Origin: an uncultured Eubacteriales bacterium
GTDB taxonomy: Bacteria; Bacillota; Clostridia; Oscillospirales; Acutalibacteraceae
Assembly (NCBI GenBank): GCA_900316555.1
Contig: ONDL01000004.1
Coordinates: 1-64,000, forward strand
Length of the DNA stretch: 64,000 nt
Direction of reading: 5' to 3'
Shown: positions 22,447 to 30,540 of the stretch, piece after piece
Layout of the letters: every line of letters begins with the position of its first letter
How positions within the stretch are numbered: the first letter of the stretch is position 1
The notes under the pieces: model-generated
Told to the model about the DNA's origin: nothing
Seen by the model: the letters and a program-made list of their open reading frames with translations, nothing else
Database searches by the model: none
Translations under genes and position numbers: made by a program

Positions 22447-23229
22447 ATGCAGATGATCACAAGCAAGGATAACCAGAGGGTTAAAAATCTAATCAAGCTG
22501 CAGTCTAGCGCTCGCTTTCGCCGTCAGTCGGGCTTGTTTCTCGCAGAAGGTCTGAGGGTATGCCGCGACGCTATGCTCAGCCGCGCCGTGATAAAGACGC
22601 TGTATCTGACCGAAACCGCTCTTGAAAAATATTCTGACAAGCTCGCCGGGCTTATCGATTACGCCGAGGAAGCCGTGCTGCTCTCTGACGCGGTATTCTC
22701 CCATGTCAGCGACACTCAGAACCCTCAGGGCGTTTTGTGCACAATAAAAACACTTGACAAAACCCTACAGTCTGCTACAATTAAGAATGGCGGAAAATTC
22801 CTTGCGCTCGATAATGTGCAGGATCCGAACAATCTCGGCACCGTACTGCGGTCTGCCGAGGCATTCGGCGTTTCGGGAGTTATTCTCTCAAACGACTGCT
22901 GCGATATCTACAACCCAAAGGTCGTCCGCGGTTCTATGGGCGCGGTGTTCCGCGTACCGTTTCTTGTGTGCGGAACTGTCGCGGAGTTCTTAGGCGAATA
23001 CCCTGAGCTCGTTTCATACGCGGCTGTTGTGGATTCAAACGCCGAAAGAATCACGGACATCTCCTTCGGGGACTCGTGCGTGGCAGTTATCGGCAACGAG
23101 GGCAACGGTCTGAAACAACAAACCGTTTCCGCCTGTCAGCATAAAATCACAATTCCGATGAACGGCAACGCAGAGTCGCTCAACGCCTCCGCTGCCGCCA
23201 CGGTTATTATCTGGGAAATGCTACGATGA
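22447..23229 (+). CDS. SpoU/TrmH-family RNA 2'-O-methyltransferase
   Basis: A 260-residue SPOUT methyltransferase that would use S-adenosylmethionine to methylate a ribose in rRNA or tRNA. An N-terminal substrate-binding domain (RVKNLIKLQSSARFRRQSGLFLAEG) precedes the knot: LALDNVQDPNNLGTVLRSAEA near 120 (motif 1), VIGNEGNGL near 215 (motif 2) and IPMNGNAESLNASAAATV near 240 (motif 3). Related to RlmB/YsgA; the target nucleotide is unknown. I place the start at ATG 22447, after CAGGAGAAAACT. Its last four bases overlap dprA. Confidence 0.9.
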   Translation: MQMITSKDNQRVKNLIKLQSSARFRRQSGLFLAEGLRVCRDAMLSRAVIKTLYLTETALEKYSDKLAGLIDYAEEAVLLSDAVFSHVSDTQNPQGVLCTIKTLDKTLQSATIKNGGKFLALDNVQDPNNLGTVLRSAEAFGVSGVILSNDCCDIYNPKVVRGSMGAVFRVPFLVCGTVAEFLGEYPELVSYAAVVDSNAERITDISFGDSCVAVIGNEGNGLKQQTVSACQHKITIPMNGNAESLNASAAATVIIWEMLR

Positions 23230-24446
23230 AAAGCAAAAACGTGAAATACTGGATATGGCTGAGCAAGGCTCTCGGTTTCGGCAGCACAAAAATCAAGGCG
23301 CTGTATGAGCTGTACAGAGACATCACCGTCTTTTGTGACGGCGGTGAGAAAGAATGGCGGTTCAGCGGTCTTTTTACCGATACCGAGCTCAGACATCTGA
23401 GCAACATCAAGCAAGACGCTGCCGACGGCATCATCAGCCGCTGCGACGAGCTCGGCTACAGCATACTCCCGATCGACGACGACGCTTACCCGAAGTGTCT
23501 GAGGGCGATCCCGAATCCGCCCGCAGTGCTTTACGTGTGGGGAAGCCTGCCCGATGTTGACAAATCCGACACCATAGGTATCGTCGGTACTCGCACAGCT
23601 TCTAATTACGGGCTGAAGAATTCCTATTCCTTCGGCTACGCGCTCGCAAAGTATAAATTCATCGTTGTCAGCGGCGGCGCTCTCGGCGTTGACTGCGCGT
23701 CGCACAGAGGCGTTCTCGCGTCAAACGGAGTTACAGTCTGCGTCCGCGGCTGCGGCATAAACTATCCGTATCTCATGGATAACGCCGCCATGCGCGAAGC
23801 GATTACCCAAAAGGGCGCCGTGATTTCAGAGTATCCGCCCGACACTCCGCCTTATCCGTACCAGTTCCCCGCGAGGAACCGCATCATCGCGGCTCTTTCG
23901 GACGGCGTGCTGATTATTGAGTCGGGTAAGAAAAGCGGTTCGCTTATCACCGCGAACTACGCCCTTGACATGGGCAAGCAGCTCTTCGCGCTTCTGGGCA
24001 ACAACAGTCCCGAGAACGAGGGCTCCAACGAGCGTATCAAAAGCGGCGCGGCAAAGCCCGTCACGGATTTTCTGGATATAGTCGTCGCTCTCCGCAAAAC
24101 ACCTGACGAACAGCAGGACGAGGAAGATATTCCGCTCGACGAGGTGGAGAAAATTCCCGTAAAATCAAAGGTTCGCAGAATCAAACCCGAAAAGTCCGTC
24201 AAAAAGAAGGATAAGGGCTCTTCAAAACAGGAAGTGCTCTCAAAAAAGCCCGTTCACAAGGAAATTACGGGATTTTCACAGGATGCCGAGACGGTGTATA
24301 AATACCTCTCCGACACACCTGTCAGCATTGACAAGATATCGCAGGACACCGGTCTGCCCGTCAACAAGATTATTTCATCACTGACACAGCTCGAAATTTA
24401 CGATCTGATTGTGTCAAAGGGCAACAGGCGGTTCGCGTTGAAATAA
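23226..24446 (+). CDS. dprA: DNA processing protein DprA
   Basis: DprA protects incoming single-stranded DNA and loads RecA during transformation; it is also kept in many bacteria not known to be competent. The 406 residues show a SAM-like N-terminal helix bundle, the Rossmann-like core with GIVGTRTASNYGLKNS near 118 and SGGALGVDCASHRGVL near 150, and EYPPDTPPYPYQFPARNRIIA near 200. A charged Lys/Glu linker (about 295-345) is followed by a winged-helix DprA_WH domain. ATGA overlap with the methyltransferase gene means coupled translation. topA follows 24 bases later, as in many Clostridia. Confidence 0.95.
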   Translation: MKSKNVKYWIWLSKALGFGSTKIKALYELYRDITVFCDGGEKEWRFSGLFTDTELRHLSNIKQDAADGIISRCDELGYSILPIDDDAYPKCLRAIPNPPAVLYVWGSLPDVDKSDTIGIVGTRTASNYGLKNSYSFGYALAKYKFIVVSGGALGVDCASHRGVLASNGVTVCVRGCGINYPYLMDNAAMREAITQKGAVISEYPPDTPPYPYQFPARNRIIAALSDGVLIIESGKKSGSLITANYALDMGKQLFALLGNNSPENEGSNERIKSGAAKPVTDFLDIVVALRKTPDEQQDEEDIPLDEVEKIPVKSKVRRIKPEKSVKKKDKGSSKQEVLSKKPVHKEITGFSQDAETVYKYLSDTPVSIDKISQDTGLPVNKIISSLTQLEIYDLIVSKGNRRFALK

Positions 24447-24470
24447 AAGGTATTGATTAGGAGGAATATA

Positions 24471-26561
24471 ATGTCAAATTTGGTCATTGTGGAGTCTCCA
24501 GCCAAAGCTAAGACAATCAAGAAGTATCTCGGCAGCGACTATGAGGTCGTAGCTTCGATGGGTCATGTTCGCGATTTGCCCAAGGCAAGACTAAGCGTCG
24601 ACATCAAAAACGGCTTCGCTCCGAAATACGATATTATAAAAGGCAAGGAAAAGCTCGTCAAGGAGCTCAAGAGCCTTGCCGAACAAAGCGATAACATCTA
24701 CCTCGCGACCGACCCTGACCGCGAGGGTGAGGCGATTTCATGGCACCTTGCGTATATTCTCGGTCTGCCCGAGGATTACTGCAACCGCGTGGAATTCAAT
24801 GAAATCACAAAGACGGGCGTTCAGAACGGTATGAGCAACCCCAGAGAGATCAACATCGACCTCGTGAACGCACAGCAGGCGAGAAGGATACTCGACCGTC
24901 TTGTCGGCTACAAGCTCAGTCCGTTCATCTCTCAGAAAATCCGCAGAGGTCTCTCGGCAGGCAGAGTCCAGTCCGTCGCGCTGAGGATCATCGTCGACAG
25001 AGAGAACGAGATCCGCAAGTTCAAGCCCGAGGAATACTGGTCGATCGACGCGAAGTTCATTCCCAAGGGCAGCAGAAAGACCTTTGCCGCGTCGCTCTAT
25101 TCCGACAAGAACGGCAAGATAAAGATCAGGAATCAGGAGCAGGCAGACAAGATCGAAGCCGACATCAAGGACGCCGATTACACCGTAACAAAGGTAAGAC
25201 ACGGCACGAGAAAGAAGAGTCCCGCGCCGCCGTTCATCACTTCAACTCTCCAGCAGGAGGCGTCGAGAAAGCTCGGCTTTCAGTCGCGCAGAACGATGAA
25301 GGTCGCTCAGGAGCTTTACGAGGGCGTTGAAATTCAGGGTATGGGCGCTACCGGTCTTATCACATACATGAGAACCGACTCGCTGAGAATCTCAAACGTC
25401 GCTATCGCTGAGGTGACCGATTATATCGGCAAAACCTACGGCAGCGACTACCTGCCCGACAAGCCGCGTTTCTACAAGTCAAGAAAGAACGCTCAGGACG
25501 GTCACGAGGCTATCAGACCTTCAATGCCGAGCCTTGAGCCCGACAAGATCAAGAGCAGCCTGACCTCCGATCAGTACAAGCTTTACAAGCTCATATGGAG
25601 CCGCTTCACAGCCTCCCAGATGGCTGACTGCATTCAGAAAACAACTCAGGCGGATATCGAGGCAAACGGCTATACCTTCAAGGCTTCGGGCTACTATGTG
25701 GATTTCCCGGGCTTCACCGCTCTCTATGTCGAGAGCAAGGACGAGGCTGAGGAGAAGTCGACACAGCTTCCGCCGCTCGAAAAGGATATGCCAGTAAGGT
25801 GCAAGGAACTCAAGAAGAACCAGCACTTCACCCAGCCGCCCGCGCGCTACACCGAGGCGTCGCTTATCAAGACGCTCGAGGAGTACGGCATCGGCAGACC
25901 GTCGACCTACGCCGCGACTATCACCACTCTCACCAGCCGCGAGTATGTCAAGCGCGAGGCTAAGACACTCGTTCCAACAGAGCTCGGCGAAGCGATAACC
26001 ACGCTGATGAAGGAGCGCTTCCCCGATATCGTAAACGTCAAGTTCACCGCCGAGATGGAGGAGGAGCTTGACAGCGTTGAAAGCGGAGACGTCCAGTGGG
26101 TAGAGCTTCTCGACGGCTTCTACGGCGATTTCGAGAACACACTCAAGGACGCCAAGAAGGACATGGAAGGCGTTAAAATCAAGCTCAAGGAGGACGAAAC
26201 CGATCTTATCTGCGACAAGTGCGGCAGACAGATGGTCGTCAAGGTCGGCAGATACGGCAAGTTCATCGCATGTCCCGGTTATCCCGAGTGCAAGAATATC
26301 GTCAAGTTCGTCGAAAAGACAGGCGTACCCTGTCCGAAGTGCGGCGGCGATATCATCGTCAAGCACACAAAGAGCAAGCGCGTTTTCTACGGCTGCTCCA
26401 ACTACCCGAACTGCGACTTCGTGAGCTGGAACGAGCCCGTTAACGAGAAGTGCCCGAACTGCGGAGAAATTCTTTTCAAGAAAAAAGGCAAGAAGCCCAC
26501 AGTGTTCTGCGCAAAGGAAGGCTGCGGCTTCTCAAAGACATTAAAGACGGAAGAAAAGTAA
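24471..26561 (+). CDS. topA: DNA topoisomerase I
   Basis: Type IA topoisomerase that relaxes negative supercoils. The 696 residues start with the Toprim domain NLVIVESPAKAKTIKKYLG. DPDREGEAISWHL near 90 holds metal-binding acids, and the active-site Tyr lies near 299 in LITYMRTDSLR. The C-terminus has three four-cysteine zinc ribbons, beginning CDKCGRQMVVK, CPKCGGDIIVK and CPNCGEILFKK. Complete length. I chose ATG 24471 because TAGGAGGAA stands just upstream. Its TAA shares one base with the trmFO ATG (TAATG). Confidence 0.98.
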   Translation: MSNLVIVESPAKAKTIKKYLGSDYEVVASMGHVRDLPKARLSVDIKNGFAPKYDIIKGKEKLVKELKSLAEQSDNIYLATDPDREGEAISWHLAYILGLPEDYCNRVEFNEITKTGVQNGMSNPREINIDLVNAQQARRILDRLVGYKLSPFISQKIRRGLSAGRVQSVALRIIVDRENEIRKFKPEEYWSIDAKFIPKGSRKTFAASLYSDKNGKIKIRNQEQADKIEADIKDADYTVTKVRHGTRKKSPAPPFITSTLQQEASRKLGFQSRRTMKVAQELYEGVEIQGMGATGLITYMRTDSLRISNVAIAEVTDYIGKTYGSDYLPDKPRFYKSRKNAQDGHEAIRPSMPSLEPDKIKSSLTSDQYKLYKLIWSRFTASQMADCIQKTTQADIEANGYTFKASGYYVDFPGFTALYVESKDEAEEKSTQLPPLEKDMPVRCKELKKNQHFTQPPARYTEASLIKTLEEYGIGRPSTYAATITTLTSREYVKREAKTLVPTELGEAITTLMKERFPDIVNVKFTAEMEEELDSVESGDVQWVELLDGFYGDFENTLKDAKKDMEGVKIKLKEDETDLICDKCGRQMVVKVGRYGKFIACPGYPECKNIVKFVEKTGVPCPKCGGDIIVKHTKSKRVFYGCSNYPNCDFVSWNEPVNEKCPNCGEILFKKKGKKPTVFCAKEGCGFSKTLKTEEK

Positions 26562-27877
26562 TGTATATAAATGTAATAGGCGCGGGTCTTGCGGGGTGCG
26601 AGGCGGCGATGCAGATCGCTTCCCGCGGCGTTAAGGCAAGGCTCTATGAGATGAAGCCCGTCAAGAAATCGCCCGCGCATAAATCTGACTTATTCGGAGA
26701 GCTCGTCTGCTCAAACTCACTCAAGGCTATGCGCGTCGAAAGCGCGGCAGGACTATTGAAGGAGGAAATGCGCAGACTCGGCTCATTCCTCATGACCTGC
26801 GCCGACAAGTGCAGGGTTCCCGCGGGCGGCGCGCTTGCGGTTGACAGAGAACAGTTTGCGCAGCTCGTCACAGAGGGAATAAAAAACAACCCGAATATCG
26901 AGGTGATCAGCGAGGAAATCACCGACCTGCCCGACGACGCGATCACCGTTGTCGCAACAGGCCCCCTGACCTCGGACGCGCTCGCGTCCGCTATAGAAAA
27001 GCGCTTCGGCGACTCGCTGTCCTTCTTTGACGCGGCGGCTCCTATCGTCACCGCGGAGAGCGTTGACATGGACTTCGCCTTTACCGCCTCACGCTACGAC
27101 CGCGGCGGCGAGGACGACTATATCAACTGCCCGATGAACAAGGAGGAGTACGAGACGTTCTACAACGCGCTCGTGTCCGCCGAGAGAGCGCCTCTGCACG
27201 ACTTCGACGTGAGCAACCCGAAGGTGTACGAGGGCTGCATGCCCGTTGAAGTAATGGCGCAGAGAGGTGAGGGTACGCTCCGTTTCGGTCCCATGAAGCC
27301 CGTCGGACTAATAAACCCGAAAACAGGTCACAGACCATGGGCGGTGCTGCAGCTGCGCAAGGAAAACGCCGACGGCACGATGTACAACCTCGTCGGCTTC
27401 CAGACTAATCTGAAATTCCCTGAACAAAAGCGCGTGTTCTCGCTTATACCCGCGCTCCACAAAGCTGATTTCGTCCGCTACGGGGTCATGCACCGCAATA
27501 CCTTCATCTGTTCTCCGAAGGTGCTCAACGCGGATTATTCTGTAAAAGAAAATAAGAATCTGTTCTTTGCGGGTCAGCTCATGGGCGTTGAGGGCTATAT
27601 GGAGAGCGCCGACGCGGGAATTGTCGCGGGAATCAACGCCGTCAGAAGGCTCAGAGGTCTGGATACGGTCGTTTTCCCGAAGGACACAATGACAGGCGCG
27701 CTTGAGGGCTACGTCACAGACCCGAGCGTGAAGAAGTTCCAGCCGATGGGCGCGAATCTCGGTATTCTGCCCGAGCTTGAACACAGACCTAGAGATAAGC
27801 GCGAACGTGCCGCTGCATACGCCGAGCGTGCGCTCGCTTCACTTGATAGCTTTATTGTTGAAAATTTAGGTGATTGA
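26561..27877 (+). CDS. trmFO: tRNA m5U54 methyltransferase, folate/FAD-dependent
   Basis: TrmFO makes ribothymidine at tRNA position 54, using methylenetetrahydrofolate and FAD. The 438 residues start INVIGAGLAGCEAAMQIASRGV, a classical FAD dinucleotide fold, then ELVCSNSLKAM near 50 with the conserved Cys, GALAVDRE near 90, CMPVEVMAQRGEGTLRFGPMKPVGL near 225-250 and FFAGQLMGVEGYMESADAGIVAGINA near 340. The ATG overlaps the topA stop by one base; the longer upstream frame lies inside topA and lacks a ribosome site. topA-trmFO order is typical of Firmicutes. Confidence 0.97.
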   Translation: MYINVIGAGLAGCEAAMQIASRGVKARLYEMKPVKKSPAHKSDLFGELVCSNSLKAMRVESAAGLLKEEMRRLGSFLMTCADKCRVPAGGALAVDREQFAQLVTEGIKNNPNIEVISEEITDLPDDAITVVATGPLTSDALASAIEKRFGDSLSFFDAAAPIVTAESVDMDFAFTASRYDRGGEDDYINCPMNKEEYETFYNALVSAERAPLHDFDVSNPKVYEGCMPVEVMAQRGEGTLRFGPMKPVGLINPKTGHRPWAVLQLRKENADGTMYNLVGFQTNLKFPEQKRVFSLIPALHKADFVRYGVMHRNTFICSPKVLNADYSVKENKNLFFAGQLMGVEGYMESADAGIVAGINAVRRLRGLDTVVFPKDTMTGALEGYVTDPSVKKFQPMGANLGILPELEHRPRDKRERAAAYAERALASLDSFIVENLGD

Positions 27878-27879
27878 TT

Positions 27880-28875
27880 ATGAAAATTATTGTAGACGCT
27901 TTCGGCGGCGACAACTGTCCGCTCGAGGTAATCAAGGGCTGCGCGTTGGCAGTCGAGGGCTTGGATATTGATATTGTCCTGACGGGTATCGAGAGCGAGA
28001 TCCGCAAGTGCGCCGAGGAGAATAATATCTCACTCAACCGCATGGAAATCGTTCACTGCGACGAGGTCATTACGATGGAGGACGAGCCCAATTCCGTCCT
28101 CAAGTCAAAGAAAAACAGCTCGATGGCTGTCGGTATCCGTCTGCTCAACGAGGGCAAGGGCGACGCGTTCATCAGTGCCGGAAACAGCGGCGCTCTGTGC
28201 GTAGGCGCGACTCTCGGAATCAAGCGGATCAAGGGCATCAAGCGTCCGGCGTTCGCTCCCGTTATTCCCACCGAAACAGGCTCTGCCATGCTGCTCGACG
28301 GCGGCGCTAATGTCGACTGCCGCCCCGAAATGCTCTACCAGTTCGCGCTCATGGGCTCTGTATACATGGAGAGAGTAATGAAGGTCAAAAACCCCAGAGT
28401 CGGCTTGGGCAACGTCGGCGTTGAGGATCACAAGGGCACCGAGCTTTACCGCGAAACATATAAAATGCTCAAGGACAGCAGCCTCAACTTCATCGGCAAC
28501 GTCGAGGGAAGAGATATCTCAAAGGGCGTCTGCGACGTAGTTGTCTGCGACGGCTTTACGGGCAACATGGTTCTCAAGACATACGAGGGCGTCGCGATCA
28601 CCATGATGAAGATCATGAAGCACATGTTCACCGACAGCGCAAAGGGTAAAATCGCGGCTGCGTTCCTCATGAAGGACCTCAAGGGTATCAAGGAAAAATT
28701 CGACTACAACAAGTACGGCGGTGCGCCTATCCTCGGTGCGTCAAAGCCTGTATTCAAGGCTCACGGCGACTCAAAGGCGACTACGATGTTCAACGCTATC
28801 AAGCTGTCGACAAACTATGTTTCGGCGAACGCCATTGCCGAGATTACCGCCGCGTTATCTGGTGATAAAAAATGA
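27880..28875 (+). CDS. plsX: Phosphate acyltransferase
   Basis: PlsX turns acyl-ACP into acyl-phosphate at the membrane surface for the PlsY step of phospholipid synthesis. The 331 residues start IIVDAFGGDNCPLEVIKG (family start MDAMGGD-like), with AFISAGNSGALCVGATL near 90, a GSAMLLDGGANVDC segment near 132 and VCDGFTGNMVLKTYEG near 218. Full length. ATG 27880, four bases after the trmFO stop, has TTAGGTGA upstream. ATGA overlap with rnc. fabD, fabG and acpP, often found between plsX and rnc, are absent here. Confidence 0.96.
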   Translation: MKIIVDAFGGDNCPLEVIKGCALAVEGLDIDIVLTGIESEIRKCAEENNISLNRMEIVHCDEVITMEDEPNSVLKSKKNSSMAVGIRLLNEGKGDAFISAGNSGALCVGATLGIKRIKGIKRPAFAPVIPTETGSAMLLDGGANVDCRPEMLYQFALMGSVYMERVMKVKNPRVGLGNVGVEDHKGTELYRETYKMLKDSSLNFIGNVEGRDISKGVCDVVVCDGFTGNMVLKTYEGVAITMMKIMKHMFTDSAKGKIAAAFLMKDLKGIKEKFDYNKYGGAPILGASKPVFKAHGDSKATTMFNAIKLSTNYVSANAIAEITAALSGDKK

Positions 28876-29549
28876 CGGACTTAGAAAATAAAATCGGTTA
28901 TCATTTTAAAAACAAAGACCTGCTCAGCGAGGCTCTGACCCACTCGTCCTACGCGAACGAGCGCAAGGCTCAGCATATCAAGTACAACGAGCGGCTGGAA
29001 TTCCTCGGCGACGCGGTGCTCTCGATCGTCGTTTCCGACTACATTTTCAGCCATTGTCCCGAGCTTCCCGAGGGCGAGCTGACAAAGCTCAGGGCTTCTC
29101 TCGTCTGCGAGAAATCGCTCTTTGAGTTCGCGAAGAAAATCGACCTCGGCAGCTACCTTGTTCTCAGCAAGGGCGAGAGGAATAACGGCGGCGCCGAGAG
29201 ACCGTCGATTCTCTCGGACGCTTTCGAGGCGCTTATCGCGGCGATTTACATTGACGGCGGCATGGAGCCTGCGGCGAAGCATATCCTGAACTTCGTTATC
29301 CCGTCGATAAAGAATTCGCGCAAAAAGAAGGTCAAGGACTACAAGACGACCCTGCAGGAGATCGTCCAGAAGAACCCGGGCGAAAAGCTCGAGTACGTCC
29401 TTATCGGCGAGAGCGGCCCCGACCACAACAAGCACTTTGTCGTTGAGGTACATCTCAACAGCAACGTCATCGGAAAGGGCGGCGGCAGAAGCAAAAAGGA
29501 AGCCGAGCAGCAGGCGGCAAGAGAAGCATTGGAGCTGATGGGCTATTAA
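28872..29549 (+). CDS. rnc: Ribonuclease III
   Basis: RNase III cuts double-stranded RNA, matures rRNA and turns over structured mRNA. The 225 residues hold the endonuclease signature ERLEFLGDAVLSIVVSDYIF near 40 (metal-binding Glu/Asp), a second acidic site in SDAFEALIAAIYIDGG near 115, and a double-strand RNA-binding domain from about 155 (TLQEIVQKNPGEKLEYVLI to KKEAEQQAAREALE). Full length. It is coupled by ATGA to plsX and overlaps the ATT start of the radical SAM gene. Confidence 0.97.
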   Translation: MTDLENKIGYHFKNKDLLSEALTHSSYANERKAQHIKYNERLEFLGDAVLSIVVSDYIFSHCPELPEGELTKLRASLVCEKSLFEFAKKIDLGSYLVLSKGERNNGGAERPSILSDAFEALIAAIYIDGGMEPAAKHILNFVIPSIKNSRKKKVKDYKTTLQEIVQKNPGEKLEYVLIGESGPDHNKHFVVEVHLNSNVIGKGGGRSKKEAEQQAAREALELMGY

Positions 29550-30540
29550 ACACAGCAATATTTCTGTATTTATTCCTCACAACGGCTGCCCGCATCAGTG
29601 CAGCTTCTGCAACCAGAAAAGCATTACGGGTCAGGCGTACCAGCCGACCGCTGAGGACGTGCGTAAAACTCTCAGACAGGCTCGGTTGGACTTGGGCGAA
29701 CGGGCGAAAAACGCCGAGATAGCATTCTTCGGCGGCAGCTTCACCGCGATTGACAGGGAGTATATGATTTCCCTTCTTGACGCGGCGAGGGAGTTTGAGG
29801 GCGTGTTTTCGGGCATACGCATATCGACCCGACCCGACGCGATCGACGCTGAGATCCTCGCTCTGCTTAAAGAGTACGGAGTTGCCGCGATTGAGCTCGG
29901 CGCTCAGTCAATGGATGATCATGTGCTTGCACTTAACGAGCGCGGTCACAGCGCTGAGGACGTGCGTACGGCTTCAAGGCTTATAAAATCCTTCGGGTTT
30001 TCACTCGGCTTGCAGATGATGACGGGACTTTACGGCTCGGATTTTGACAAAGACAGGCATACAGCAGAGAAATTTATCGCGCTCGAACCCGACACAGTCA
30101 GGATATATCCGACCGTCGTTATGAAGGGCACGGCTCTTGAGAAATACTTCCTTAACGGCAGCTACAAGCCGTACACGCTTAAGGAGTCTGTTGAACTCTG
30201 CGCTGAGCTGATAAGGAAATTTGAGGACAACAAGATCAATATTATCCGCGTCGGGCTGCACTATTCCGACAGCCTGATCGAGAACGGATACTGCGAAAAC
30301 TACCATCCTGCCTTCAAGGAGCTTTGCGAGAGCAAGCTGTTTTATAATTCCTTCTTAGAAAAAACAAAGCTGCTTGAAAGCCGGAATATCGATATCACGA
30401 TCAACAGAAAATCTCTGTCCAAGCTGTACGGACAGAGAAGATCTAACCTGCGCGCCTTTGAGGAAATGGGCTACCGGGTGAATATTATTTTTGACGATTC
30501 ATTGGAAAAATACGAAATGCGCATAGGGGTGAGCGTTTGA
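29545..30540 (+). CDS. Radical SAM protein, Elp3-like (ATT start)
   Basis: A 331-residue radical SAM enzyme. Reading from ATT 29545 gives KHSNISVFIPHNGCPHQC and completes the [4Fe-4S] motif Cys15-x3-Cys19-x2-Cys22. FFGGSFTAIDREYM near 78, RISTRPDAID near 102 and AIELGAQSMDD near 122 are typical of Elp3/YhcC-type radical SAM proteins. In this frame a TGA at 29536 lies upstream, and no ATG, GTG or TTG occurs before the cluster; the first ATG (29659) would delete the cluster. GGAG lies ten bases before the ATT, which overlaps the rnc stop. The rnc-this-smc order is common in Clostridia. Substrate unknown, possibly tRNA. Confidence 0.85.
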   Translation: MKHSNISVFIPHNGCPHQCSFCNQKSITGQAYQPTAEDVRKTLRQARLDLGERAKNAEIAFFGGSFTAIDREYMISLLDAAREFEGVFSGIRISTRPDAIDAEILALLKEYGVAAIELGAQSMDDHVLALNERGHSAEDVRTASRLIKSFGFSLGLQMMTGLYGSDFDKDRHTAEKFIALEPDTVRIYPTVVMKGTALEKYFLNGSYKPYTLKESVELCAELIRKFEDNKINIIRVGLHYSDSLIENGYCENYHPAFKELCESKLFYNSFLEKTKLLESRNIDITINRKSLSKLYGQRRSNLRAFEEMGYRVNIIFDDSLEKYEMRIGVSV

